NCBI RefSeq assembly: GCF_001425045.1 | Contig: NZ_LMDJ01000023.1 | Location: 447,420 to 511,419 of the forward strand | Direction of reading: 5' to 3' | DNA from: Massilia sp. Root351 | GTDB taxonomy: Bacteria > Pseudomonadota > Gammaproteobacteria > Burkholderiales > Burkholderiaceae_D | Length of the DNA: 64,000 nt | Part shown: one piece after another, positions 23,578 to 31,908 of the stretch | Position numbering within the stretch: position 1 is the stretch's first letter | Layout of the letters: each line of letters starts with the position of its first letter | Translations under genes and position numbers: made by a program | Notes under the pieces: generated by a model | What the model saw: only the letters and a program-made list of their open reading frames with translations | Told to the model about the DNA's origin: nothing | The model's database searches: none

Positions 23578-25779
23578 TTATCTGGAGGCTGCAACCTTGG
23601 CGCGTGCCGCATGCAGCTTCTTGTAGCTATCGATCAGGCGCTCGTGCCTGTCGAGGCCTTCCAGCTTCATGCTGGTTGGCGTCAGGCCGAAGAAACGCAC
23701 GCTGCCGTCTACCGAACCCAGCACCGCGTCCATCCGCTCGTTGCCGAACATGCGGCGGAAATTGACGACGTAGTCTTCCAGCTCCAGATCGTCATCCAGC
23801 TGCACTTCCAGCACCGCATTCAGGGCCTGATAAAACAGTCCGCGCTCCAAGGTGTTGTCGTTGTACTGCAGGAAGGCTTCGACCAGCTCCTTGGCTTCCT
23901 CGAACTGCTTCAAGGCGAGCTGGATCAGCAGCCGCAGTTCCAGCGTGGTCAGCTGGCCCCAAGGCGTATTCTCGTCGAACTCGATGCCGATCAAGGTGGC
24001 AATATCGCCGTAATCGTCCAGTTCGCTATTTTCCAGGCGGTCAAGCAGCGCTTCGAGACTTGCGCTATCCAGGCGGTGCAAGTTCAGGATGTCCGAGCGG
24101 AACGACAGAGCCTTGTTGGTATTGTCCCAGATCAGGTCTTCGACTGGATAAATCTCGGAGTAACCAGGCACCAGAATCCGGCATGCGGCCGCGCCCAGCG
24201 TCTCGTAGGCAGCCACATACACCTCTTTGCCCATGTTTTCGAGAATGCCGAACAAGGTGGCGGCTTCCTCGGCGTTCGAGTTTTCGCCCTGACCGGAGAA
24301 ATCCCATTCGACGAAGTCGTAGTCGGCTTTGGCGCTGAAGAAGCGCCAGGATACGATGCCGCTGGAATCGATGAAGTGTTCAACGAAATTGTATGGCTCA
24401 GTGACCGCATTGCTGGCAAACGTCGGCCGAGGCAAGTCGTTCAGGCCTTCAAAACTGCGCCCTTGCAGCAGCTCCGTCAGGCTGCGCTCAAGCGCCACTT
24501 CCAGGCTGGGATGCGCGCCAAACGACGCAAACACGCCGCCCGTGCGCGGATTCATCAGCGTAACGCACATGACGGGATATTGCCCGCCCAGCGACGCGTC
24601 TTTCACCAGGACCGGGAAACCTTGCTCTTCCAGGCCGTGTATACCGGCCAGGATGCCGGGATATTTCGCCAGAACTTCCAACGGCACATCCGGCAAGGCG
24701 ATTTCGCCTTCCAGGATTTCGCGCTTCACAGCGCGCTCGAAGATTTCCGATAAGCATTGCACTTGCGCTTCGGCCAGCGTATTGCCGGCACTCATGCCAT
24801 TGCTGACGAACAGGTTCTCAACCAGGTTCGATGGGAAATACACGGTTTCGCCGTCCGACTGGCGCACGAACGGCAAGGAGCAGATACCGCGCTCGACGTT
24901 GCCGGAATTGGTGTCGTACAGGTGCGTCCCGAGCAATTCGTCGTCCGGGTTGTAAATCTCGAGGCAGTATTCGTCCAGGATTTCGGCCGGCAGTGCGCCT
25001 TTGCGGCCGGGTTTGAACCAGCGTTCGTCCGGGAAATGGACAAAGTCGGCGCTGGCGATGTCTTCGCCCCAGAACGTGCCGGCATAGAAGTGATTGAAAT
25101 TCAGGCGTTCGATAAATTCGCCCAACGCCGAGGCCAGCGCACTTTCTTTGGTCGCGCCCTTGCCATTGGTAAAGCACATCGGCGAATGCGCATCGCGGAT
25201 ATGCAGCGACCAGACATTGGGCACGATATTGCGCCAAGACGCGATTTCAATCTTCATGCCCAACCCGGCCAGCACGGCCGACATATTGGCGATGGTTTGC
25301 TCCAGTGGCAAATCCTTGCCCAGGATGAAGGTGCTGGCGTCGGTTGCCGGCTTCAGCGTCAGCAGCGCCTGCGCGTCGGCATCCAGGTTGTCCACTTCTT
25401 CGATAACGAACTCCGGACCGGCCTGCACTACCTTTTTCACGGTGCAGCGGTCGATGGAACGCAGGATGCCCTGGCGGTCCTTGGCGGAAATATCGGCCGG
25501 TAATTCAACCTGGATCTTGAAGATCTGCTGGTAGCGGTTTTCCGGGTCAACAATATTATTCTGCGACAAGCGGATATTTTCGGTCGGAATATTGCGCGTG
25601 TCGCAATACAGCTTCACAAAATAAGCGGCGCACAAGGCCGACGAGGCGAGAAAATAGTCGAACGGGCCAGGCGCGGAGCCGTCGCCCTTGTAGCGGATGG
25701 GCTGGTCGGCGACCACTGTGAAGTCATCGAACTTTGCTTCGAGGCGAAGCTTGTCGAGGAAGTTGACCTTAATTTCCAT
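23578..25779 (-). CDS. OsmC domain fused to YcaO domain
   Basis: 733 residues from the ATG at 25779. Residues 1-135 are OsmC/Ohr-like (VNFLDKLRLEAKFDDFTVVA and GPFDYFLASSALCAAYFVKL with the second Cys position at C71-type). Residues about 170-560 are a YcaO ATP-binding cyclodehydratase-like domain (TNGKGATKESALASALGEFIER, SNGMSAGNTLAEAQVQCLSE), followed by a helical C-terminal region. E. coli YcaO aids methylthiolation of ribosomal protein S12 by RimO; the OsmC fusion is a known longer form. No RiPP precursor or modifying enzyme is adjacent, so a housekeeping role is likelier than peptide antibiotic synthesis. Confidence 0.9.
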   Translation of the reverse strand: MEIKVNFLDKLRLEAKFDDFTVVADQPIRYKGDGSAPGPFDYFLASSALCAAYFVKLYCDTRNIPTENIRLSQNNIVDPENRYQQIFKIQVELPADISAKDRQGILRSIDRCTVKKVVQAGPEFVIEEVDNLDADAQALLTLKPATDASTFILGKDLPLEQTIANMSAVLAGLGMKIEIASWRNIVPNVWSLHIRDAHSPMCFTNGKGATKESALASALGEFIERLNFNHFYAGTFWGEDIASADFVHFPDERWFKPGRKGALPAEILDEYCLEIYNPDDELLGTHLYDTNSGNVERGICSLPFVRQSDGETVYFPSNLVENLFVSNGMSAGNTLAEAQVQCLSEIFERAVKREILEGEIALPDVPLEVLAKYPGILAGIHGLEEQGFPVLVKDASLGGQYPVMCVTLMNPRTGGVFASFGAHPSLEVALERSLTELLQGRSFEGLNDLPRPTFASNAVTEPYNFVEHFIDSSGIVSWRFFSAKADYDFVEWDFSGQGENSNAEEAATLFGILENMGKEVYVAAYETLGAAACRILVPGYSEIYPVEDLIWDNTNKALSFRSDILNLHRLDSASLEALLDRLENSELDDYGDIATLIGIEFDENTPWGQLTTLELRLLIQLALKQFEEAKELVEAFLQYNDNTLERGLFYQALNAVLEVQLDDDLELEDYVVNFRRMFGNERMDAVLGSVDGSVRFFGLTPTSMKLEGLDRHERLIDSYKKLHAARAKVAASR

Positions 25780-25954
25780 GGGGAATTCCAAATTCGTACA
25801 AATTGATCTGGCCGCCATTATCCGTTGTTTCGGGCGCATGGCAAAGGACGCGTCCTGCTGAATGTTGAGAATGTGAAATTAAACGTGTCGAAAATCTTTA
25901 CAGTAAAACAATCATGACACAAGTCAGTTGTTTAAAAACAAAGACTTATAAAAA

Positions 25955-25970
25955 TGGCATGATCCTTGCT
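25955..25970 (+). promoter_or_regulatory. Sigma-54 promoter of the PEP-CTERM gene
   Basis: TGGCATGATCCTTGCT fits the -24/-12 consensus (TGGCAYG-N4-TTGCT) with GG and GC at correct spacing. The expected start near 25981 gives a leader of about 30 nt before the ATG at 26012. Sigma-54 control fits the PrsK/PrsR regulation known for some PEP-CTERM/exosortase systems. Confidence 0.75.
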
Positions 25971-26011
25971 GTAAGGGCTGCACCTCCAACTTTTCAGAAT
26001 GAACCTACCGA

Positions 26012-26836
26012 ATGAAGATTCTTCCTAAACTGATCGCCAGCGTCGTGTTCGCTGCCACCAGCCTGGCTGCCAACGCCACCGTAACCACCGTTTCGCAGAA
26101 CGCCCTGAAAGCGTCGGCCGGCTACTACACCGACGTGATCGGCGGCGGCATCGGCGACATCGTCGTGACCACCGGCGGCGGCAACGCCGCGAACGTCGGC
26201 CAGGCTGATGGCCGCAACGACGACGGCTATACCGGCGCCATCGACCTGGGCTTCAATGTCAACCTGTTCGGCAATTCCTACAGCTCGCTGTATATCAACA
26301 ACAACGGCAACGTGACCTTCGGCGGCGGCCTGTCGGCCTACAACCCCATGGGTCCGACTGAAACCAGCCTGCCGATCGTCGCGCCGTTCTTCGGTGACGT
26401 GGACACACGCCACATCAACAGCGGCGTAGTGCATGTGCGTACCGACGTGGCCAACCAGATCATCATCACCTGGGACAACGTTGGCTACTTCGCTGAACAC
26501 GGCGACCTGCTGAACAGCTTCCAGCTGATCCTGCGCGGCACCGATTACCTGGTACCGGTGGGTGAAGGCACGATCGGTTTCTATTACGGCCGCATGGGCT
26601 GGGAAATCGCCGACACGCATAACAACCAGGCGGTGGTCGGCTTTGGCGATGGCCAGAACAACGGCGTCATCCTGGAAGGCTCCGGCGCGGCCGGTATCGC
26701 CGGCACGCTGTCGAACCATCACGTGTGGTTCAACGAACGCCTGGAACCAACCACCGTGCCTGAGCCAGGCTCGATCGCCTTGCTGGCACTGGGCCTGGGC
26801 GCCCTGGCGTTCGCGCGCCGCCGCAGCGTCAAGTAA
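26012..26836 (+). CDS. PEP-CTERM surface protein with NIDO-like domain
   Basis: 274 residues. Signal peptide to about residue 22 (SLAANA), then a beta-rich body with the NIDO-type pattern DLGFNVNLFGNSYSSLYINN, NGNVTFGG, IVAPFFGDVDTR and IIITWDNVGYF. The C-terminus is a textbook PEP-CTERM anchor: VPEPGS, a hydrophobic helix, then ARRRSVK. Exosortase is expected to cleave it and attach or release it with exopolysaccharide at the cell surface. The exosortase gene is not in the window, but an XrtA-type sugar transferase remnant is at 61-62 kb. The sigma-54 promoter lies just upstream. Confidence 0.92.
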   Translation: MKILPKLIASVVFAATSLAANATVTTVSQNALKASAGYYTDVIGGGIGDIVVTTGGGNAANVGQADGRNDDGYTGAIDLGFNVNLFGNSYSSLYINNNGNVTFGGGLSAYNPMGPTETSLPIVAPFFGDVDTRHINSGVVHVRTDVANQIIITWDNVGYFAEHGDLLNSFQLILRGTDYLVPVGEGTIGFYYGRMGWEIADTHNNQAVVGFGDGQNNGVILEGSGAAGIAGTLSNHHVWFNERLEPTTVPEPGSIALLALGLGALAFARRRSVK

Positions 26837-26847
26837 TCCTCAAGCAA

Positions 26848-27999
26848 TCAGGCAGTTCCCTGGCCGTTCACCGACGCCATGATTTCGTCATGGCGCTGGT
26901 TGTCGGTCTTGTGCAGGTAGGCGGCCGTGGTGGCAATGCTGGCATGGCCCGCCGTATCCTGCAGTGTCTTCAGTTGCACGCCGTTGTTGGCGTGGTTGGT
27001 CAGCATACTGTGGCGCAGCCAATGCGCCGATGCCTGGCGCAGCGTGGCCGCCATATCGGCGTCGCCTTGGGCTGCAGCCTCGCCGGCCGCCGCAGCAAAC
27101 ACGGCTTTCAGTGCATTCGATGCCGCTTCGTCCGTCAGGCGCGCCGGCTCCCGGCTGCGGCTCGAGAGCACCAGTGGCGTGCGGTCGGCGCGGCCGGTTT
27201 GCGGCAGCAGGCCGTAAGCCTGGCGGTAGGCGCGGTAGGCGTCCAGCAGCTCCGGCGGCACCGGCACGCGGCGCGGTTTGTTGCCTTTCCCTAGCAAGTC
27301 CAGCCACCAGCGGCCGCCGCCCTCGGTGTACACGTCGCCCATGCTGGCGCTCACGATTTCGTTCAGGCGCGCGCCGGTGTGCGCGTAGGCCAGCAGCAGG
27401 AACAGGTCGCGCGCGCGGCGCCGCAATTCGGCGGGCAAGTCGGCGGCGCGGTTTGCCACGGCGGCCAGGGCCAGGTTGATGGCGTCCTGGTTCAGATAGC
27501 GCGTAATGCGGCTCGCGCCACGGGTTTTCACGTGCTTGACCAAGGCGCCGGGGTCGCGTCGCAGGTAGCCGGTTTGCTCGGCGAACGCCAGCAATCCCTT
27601 TACCGCGATCATGGCCTGGCGCCGGCTCGGGTCCGATAAGGGCCCGGTAAACGGCCTGTAGCGCGGGTCGGTGCGCGGCCACTTGGTGGTCGATATCCAG
27701 TCCGGCGGCGGTTCGCGCAGGAATTCCTTGTAGGCGTTCAGGTCGGCCACCTGCAACTGGCGCAGCGATTTGCCGGCTTCTTCCCGGCACCAGGTCAGGA
27801 AGCGAAACAGCTCTTTCTGCGTGTTGGCGCGGGATTTGGCGCTCAGTTCGCCATGGCCGATGAATTCACGCGCGATTTCGCTGTCGGTGCGGGCATCCGT
27901 CAGCGCGTCTTCGGGCATTTCCCGGTACGGGTTCAAGTCCGCCCGGCGGGCCTGCCCGGTCAGTGGCTCCAGGTCGATCAAGGTAAATTTACTGGTCAT
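26848..27999 (-). CDS. Tyrosine recombinase / integrase
   Basis: 383 residues from the ATG at 27999. An N-terminal SAM-like core-binding domain (about 50-150) precedes the catalytic domain with all key residues: R211 in HTGARLNE, a Lys in the GKGNK turn (about 238), H326-x-x-R329 in HWLRH, H352 in GHASIATTA and Y361. It should cut and rejoin DNA by the XerC/lambda-integrase mechanism. It is not beside a tRNA or a visible element, and lies 3.4 kb from the dif-like site. Three 12-bp repeats sit directly before its start. It converges on the PEP-CTERM gene with an 11-nt gap. Confidence 0.88.
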   Translation of the reverse strand: MTSKFTLIDLEPLTGQARRADLNPYREMPEDALTDARTDSEIAREFIGHGELSAKSRANTQKELFRFLTWCREEAGKSLRQLQVADLNAYKEFLREPPPDWISTTKWPRTDPRYRPFTGPLSDPSRRQAMIAVKGLLAFAEQTGYLRRDPGALVKHVKTRGASRITRYLNQDAINLALAAVANRAADLPAELRRRARDLFLLLAYAHTGARLNEIVSASMGDVYTEGGGRWWLDLLGKGNKPRRVPVPPELLDAYRAYRQAYGLLPQTGRADRTPLVLSSRSREPARLTDEAASNALKAVFAAAAGEAAAQGDADMAATLRQASAHWLRHSMLTNHANNGVQLKTLQDTAGHASIATTAAYLHKTDNQRHDEIMASVNGQGTA

Positions 28000-28001
28000 A
28001 A

Positions 28002-28037
28002 ACACAGTATACCATACAGTATTCCATACAGTATTTT
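28002..28037. repeat. Three tandem 12-bp repeats at the recombinase start
   Basis: Units at 28002-28013, 28014-28025 and 28026-28037 follow the pattern ATACAGTATTCC with small changes; each holds the 9-bp palindrome ATACAGTAT (first copy imperfect). They begin two bases before the recombinase ATG and are AT-rich against GC-rich surroundings. They are placed to be an operator or recombinase-binding array covering the promoter or leader. Confidence 0.7.
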
Positions 28038-28129
28038 TACTCGACAATATAAACTGTAATCTCGAGTTCGATGTCGTTTGCGATTTAGTGTCTATACTGA
28101 AACGATAGCGACCTTCCCCGGAGCCATCG

Positions 28130-28600
28130 ATGAATCGCACCGCCGTGCCCCGCCTGTTCGCCGCCACCTCCGAGCCGCAAGTGCTGGGTTCCGCCGCGCA
28201 TGTGATCACGCTGCGCTTCCTGCCGTCCGCCCACCATCCTCCGCCCAGCCGCTTGCCGACGCTGAGCCTGGTCGGCGCCTCCCCCGCTACCGACGGCGCT
28301 TACCAGGCAGTGTTCCTGAATTTCGAGGACATGGTCGATCAAGGCCTGCCGCCGGTGTTCGAGGTCTACCTTGGGGTGCCGCCCTGCACTGCGCCATGCG
28401 ACGAGAGCTATGCAGGCGCCCTGCCTTTCTCTGCGCATGCGGCGCTGGATATCACAGAAGTGTTCACGCGCTTGCGCAGCAAGCCGGAATGGGACCAGAA
28501 GCATTTGCAGGTCCTGCTCAAGCCGCGTAACGCCATGCGGTCCACCGCTGCCCTGTCGATCGGCAGGGTCAGCCTGTACACGGAACACCGCACTCCTTAA
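28130..28600 (+). CDS. Stand-alone protein resembling the C-terminal domain of tyrosinases
   Basis: 156 residues without a clear signal peptide. The segments QAVFLNFEDMV, PVFEVYLGVPP, YAGALPFSAHAALDITEVFTRL and EWDQKHLQVLLKP, ending ALSIGRVSLYTEH, resemble the beta-sandwich tail that follows the copper domain in bacterial tyrosinases. No tyrosinase catalytic domain (His-rich copper sites) is encoded in the window. It may be a free accessory or caddie-like domain, or a domain of unknown use. The resemblance is from memory and should be treated as tentative. It overlaps the convergent LysR stop (TTAA). Confidence 0.55.
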   Translation: MNRTAVPRLFAATSEPQVLGSAAHVITLRFLPSAHHPPPSRLPTLSLVGASPATDGAYQAVFLNFEDMVDQGLPPVFEVYLGVPPCTAPCDESYAGALPFSAHAALDITEVFTRLRSKPEWDQKHLQVLLKPRNAMRSTAALSIGRVSLYTEHRTP

Positions 28601-29502
28601 CTGGGCGAGGATTCTTCCATCAGCTCCCCTATCCAGTCGATGAAGGCGCGCACGGTCGGCGACAGGTGGCGGTTTTGCGGATACATCACGGAGACGGGAA
28701 CGCGCGGCGCCTTGTACTGCGCCAGCAGCTGGACCAGCGCGCCTGACTGCACGTGCGGCCGCACCAGGTAGGCTGCGGTGCAGATCAGGCCCAGGCCCTG
28801 CAAGCCGGCCTGCACATAGGTGCTGGTGTCGTTGGAGGAAAGCCGGCTTTTCATGGGCACGCTGATGGTGGTGTTGCCATCGTTGAAAATCCAGTCCATC
28901 GCCCTGCCCGTGCGGCCCAGCAGATAGCCCACCGACACGTGGTGCTGCAAATCGTCCAGCGTCTGGGGCGCGCCGTACTTCTCTATATAAGACGGCGCGG
29001 CAGCCACCATCCAGCCGAAACTGGCGATCTGGCGCGCCACCAGGGAAGTGGAATCCTCCGGCTGGCCGGCGCGGATCACGCAGTCTATGCCCTTCTGCAC
29101 CAGGTCCACCGGCCGGTCGCTCACGGTGACGGCCATCTGCACGTCCGGATAGCGGTCCAGGAACTGGCTCACTGAAGGGATGACAAAATTGCGGGCAAAG
29201 GACGGCGTCATATCCACCCGCAGCTTGCCGCGCGGCTGGCCGGAGTTGCCGGGAAAGCTGGCCTCCACCTCGTCCAACTCGTCCAGCAGCCGGCGGCAAT
29301 GGCCGTAGTAGATGGTGCCGTCGGGCGTGAGGCTGAGGCGGCGGGTGGTCCGCTGCAGCAGGCGCACGCCGATGTGCGCCTCCAGTTCCTTCACCGCGCG
29401 CGTGACCGTGGAAGGCGGCAGCGACATGCCCTCCGCCGCCTTGTTGAAGCTGTTGACCTCCACTACGCGCACAAACATCCGCATGGCGTCGAGGCGGTCC
29501 AT
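28597..29502 (-). CDS. LysR-family transcriptional regulator
   Basis: 301 residues: N-terminal helix-turn-helix (MRMFVRVVEVNSFNKAAEGM, SLPPSTVTRAVKELEAHIGV) and a LysR substrate-binding domain (GKLRVDMTPSFARNFVIPSV, YPDVQMAVTVSDRPVDLVQK). It resembles the CrgA/AaeR-like subgroup. Its ATG lies one base after the stop of the YdeP-type oxidoreductase on the same strand, so the two are co-transcribed, with the regulator as the downstream gene. The effector molecule is unknown. Convergent with the tyrosinase-tail-like gene, sharing their stop codons. Confidence 0.9.
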   Translation of the reverse strand: MDRLDAMRMFVRVVEVNSFNKAAEGMSLPPSTVTRAVKELEAHIGVRLLQRTTRRLSLTPDGTIYYGHCRRLLDELDEVEASFPGNSGQPRGKLRVDMTPSFARNFVIPSVSQFLDRYPDVQMAVTVSDRPVDLVQKGIDCVIRAGQPEDSTSLVARQIASFGWMVAAAPSYIEKYGAPQTLDDLQHHVSVGYLLGRTGRAMDWIFNDGNTTISVPMKSRLSSNDTSTYVQAGLQGLGLICTAAYLVRPHVQSGALVQLLAQYKAPRVPVSVMYPQNRHLSPTVRAFIDWIGELMEESSPS

Positions 29503-29503
29503 A

Positions 29504-31825
29504 TCAGGCTTTCTCGATCAGGATGGGCACTTCCTTGAAGGCCGGCGTGTTCGAACCGCGCGCCGTCAGATCCGGCGAGGACAACGGCGTCAGCTCGGGG
29601 AAATAGCCAAACACGTCGTCGCTCGGGATGGGATACTCAACCAGCCGGTAACCTTCCACCACCCGCTCGACGCCGTCCAGCGAGGCGGCGCGCAGGTTGG
29701 CGGTGTCGCCGTCCTTGAAGCCGAGCCGCGCCAGCGTGGCCGGTCCGACGAACAGCACCTTGCGCGTATGGTGCACGCCGCGGTAGCGGTCCACTTCCCC
29801 CTTCGGATCGAAGTACACGGTGGTGTTGTACTGGCGGTGCGCACGCACGGTCGCCAGGCATACCACGCGTTCGCCGTGCATGGCCCGGGCGCGCTTCATG
29901 ATGGTGTCCTGCGGCAGTGCGTGCGGCGCGAAGTTGGCCTTGCCGCTGTCGGTCTTCCACACCCGCAGCGCCGCAGTGTTCGGCAGATGGAAGCCGCGCT
30001 TGCGGCGGATGTTGGCGTTGTAGTGTTCAAACCCGGCCACGGCGCCGTGCGCCACGCGTTCGATCAAGTCGCGCGTGGCGTCGTAGTCGCGGCCCATCAG
30101 GGCCCAATCTATCTGCAGCGCCGGCTTCGCCGCAGCCAGCGTGTGGCGCGCCAGTTCCGTCACGATGAACGGTTCCGAGCGCAGCTTGCCGCTGGCGGGC
30201 CGGTTGCGCCCGGTGGATGCGTGCACCATGCTGGCCGTGTCTTCCACGCTGACGAATTGCTGGCCGCCAGCCTGCCGGTCGAATTCCGTGCGGCCGAGGC
30301 ATGGCAGCAGCAAGCCGAGCTCGCCGGGATACAAATGGGTGCGATTGAGCTTGGTGGCGATGTGTACGGTGAGCTTGCAGCGCGACAGCGCGTCCAGCAC
30401 ACGCGGGCTGTCCGGCCCGGCCACCGCGAAATTGCCACCCAGTCCCGTGAAGGCGTGCACCGAGCCGTCCAGCAAGCCATTGATGGTAGCCACCGCGTCC
30501 AGGCCAGGCGCGGTGGGCGGCTGAAAGCCGAACACGCGCTCCAGGCCCTGCAGCCACTCCGCGCGCGGGCGGTTGGTAATGCCTACGGTACGGTCGCCCT
30601 GCACATTGGAGTGGCCGCGCACCGGCATCAGCCCCGCGCCCGGCTTGCCCACGTTGCCGCGCAAGAGCATCAGGTTGCTCAGCATCTGGATGGTCTCGAT
30701 GGCGTACTCGTGCTGCGTCAGGCCCATGCACCAGGTGCTGATGGTGGCGTTGGACTGCGCGTAGATGCGGGCCACGTGCTCGATCTGTGCGCGCGCCAGG
30801 CCGCTGTCGCGTTCGATATCGTTCCAGCACTGGCCGCGCACCACCGCTTCCAGCGCTGCAAAGCCTTGCGTGTGTTCGGCGATAAAGGCCCGGTCCAGCA
30901 GACCTGCCGGCGCGCTGCTGGCGTCATCGGCTTCCAGCAGCGCCTTGATCATGCCGGTAATGGCCGCCATGTCCCCGCCCACGCGCACCTGGCAGTACTC
31001 GTCGGCGATCGGCGTACTGGCGCCGGTCAGCAGCTCGCCTGCCGCTTGCGGGTCGGTGAATTTCTGCAGGCCGCGCTCGAGCAGCGGATTGAAGACCACG
31101 ATCTTGCAGCCGCGCAGCTTGGCGTGGCGCAGGTCGCCCAGCATGCGCGGGTGATTGGTGGCCGGGTTCTGGCCAAACACGAATATCGCTTCCGCGTGCT
31201 CGAAGTCTTCGCGCGTGACGGTGGATTTGCCAACGCCGATGGAGAGCCGCAGCGCGTCGCCGGACGCCTCGTGGCAGTAGTTGGACGAGTCGGGCAGATT
31301 GTTGGTGCCGAAGGCGCGCGCGAACAGCTGGTAGGGAAACGCCGCTTCATTGCTGCTGCGGCCGGACGCGTAGAACACTGCGCGGTTCGGGTTGTCCAGC
31401 GCGCGCAGCGCCTCGCCGGCCAGCGTGAAGGCCTGTTCCCATTCGATTTCGCGGTAGGTGTCGCTGGCGCGGTCGTACAGCATGGGCGCGGTCAGGCGGC
31501 CGATGGCTTCCAGCTGCCATTCCTCGCAGCGGCGCAATTCGGTGACGGTGTGCCTGGCGAAATGCGCCGGCGTGGCACGCTTGGGCGTGGCTTCGTGCGA
31601 AATCGCCCAGGCGCCCTGCTCGCAGAAATCCACTGCTTTGTCGGTCGGCGAATCCGGGTAGGCGCAGCCGGGGCAATCGATGCCTTGCGGCTGGTTCACG
31701 CTCGGCAGCGTTTGCAGGGCGGGAAAGGCGCCGTTGCCGCTCAGCGCGCTGGCCGTGCCGCGCAGGGAACCGAAACCGCCCGCAGGCTTGTCATAGGCTT
31801 GGATAGGAATGAATTTGTCGGACAA
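29504..31825 (-). CDS. FdhF/YdeP-family molybdopterin oxidoreductase
   Basis: About 773 residues. Family features are DKPAGGFGSLRG at the start, QGIDCPGCAYPD, the MGD-cofactor regions RSSNEAAFPYQLFARAFGTN and GVGKSTVTREDFEHAEAIFV, FGQNPATNHPRML, and MPVRGHSNVQGDRT. YdeP-type proteins are linked to acid resistance in E. coli and to formate or other small-molecule oxidation elsewhere; the true substrate is unknown. The start is uncertain: a TTG at 31825 lies 9 nt after GGAG and gives the N-terminus (M)SDKFIPIQAYDK; a GTG at 31846 adds seven residues but lacks a ribosome-binding site. It forms an operon with LysR. Confidence 0.88.
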   Translation of the reverse strand: MSDKFIPIQAYDKPAGGFGSLRGTASALSGNGAFPALQTLPSVNQPQGIDCPGCAYPDSPTDKAVDFCEQGAWAISHEATPKRATPAHFARHTVTELRRCEEWQLEAIGRLTAPMLYDRASDTYREIEWEQAFTLAGEALRALDNPNRAVFYASGRSSNEAAFPYQLFARAFGTNNLPDSSNYCHEASGDALRLSIGVGKSTVTREDFEHAEAIFVFGQNPATNHPRMLGDLRHAKLRGCKIVVFNPLLERGLQKFTDPQAAGELLTGASTPIADEYCQVRVGGDMAAITGMIKALLEADDASSAPAGLLDRAFIAEHTQGFAALEAVVRGQCWNDIERDSGLARAQIEHVARIYAQSNATISTWCMGLTQHEYAIETIQMLSNLMLLRGNVGKPGAGLMPVRGHSNVQGDRTVGITNRPRAEWLQGLERVFGFQPPTAPGLDAVATINGLLDGSVHAFTGLGGNFAVAGPDSPRVLDALSRCKLTVHIATKLNRTHLYPGELGLLLPCLGRTEFDRQAGGQQFVSVEDTASMVHASTGRNRPASGKLRSEPFIVTELARHTLAAAKPALQIDWALMGRDYDATRDLIERVAHGAVAGFEHYNANIRRKRGFHLPNTAALRVWKTDSGKANFAPHALPQDTIMKRARAMHGERVVCLATVRAHRQYNTTVYFDPKGEVDRYRGVHHTRKVLFVGPATLARLGFKDGDTANLRAASLDGVERVVEGYRLVEYPIPSDDVFGYFPELTPLSSPDLTARGSNTPAFKEVPILIEKA

Positions 31826-31908
31826 AACAGAAAACTCCAGTGACACAGCAAGCTGCGCACTTTACCACAGGGCCGTGCGCACACAAATGCCGCCACGGCC
31901 CGCTGCGA

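Noticed and set aside
23472..23765. 97-codon plus-strand frame starting inside the dif-like site
   Set aside because: Most of it is antisense to the end of the OsmC-YcaO gene and it has no ribosome-binding site or family resemblance.
23578..25779. RiPP (thiazole/oxazole peptide) biosynthetic cluster
   Set aside because: The YcaO protein carries an OsmC fusion typical of housekeeping forms, and no precursor peptide, dehydrogenase, protease or exporter gene is adjacent.
25800..25815. FNR box near the OsmC-YcaO start
   Set aside because: TTGATCTGGC lacks the second half-site ATCAA.
23453..28037. Integrative element using Xer/dif between the dif-like site and the recombinase
   Set aside because: Only one dif-like copy was found, and the genes between (OsmC-YcaO, PEP-CTERM) look like normal chromosomal genes.
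28002..28037. LexA (SOS) operator
   Set aside because: The repeats contain ACAGTAT units but no CTGT-N8-ACAG with the right order and spacing.
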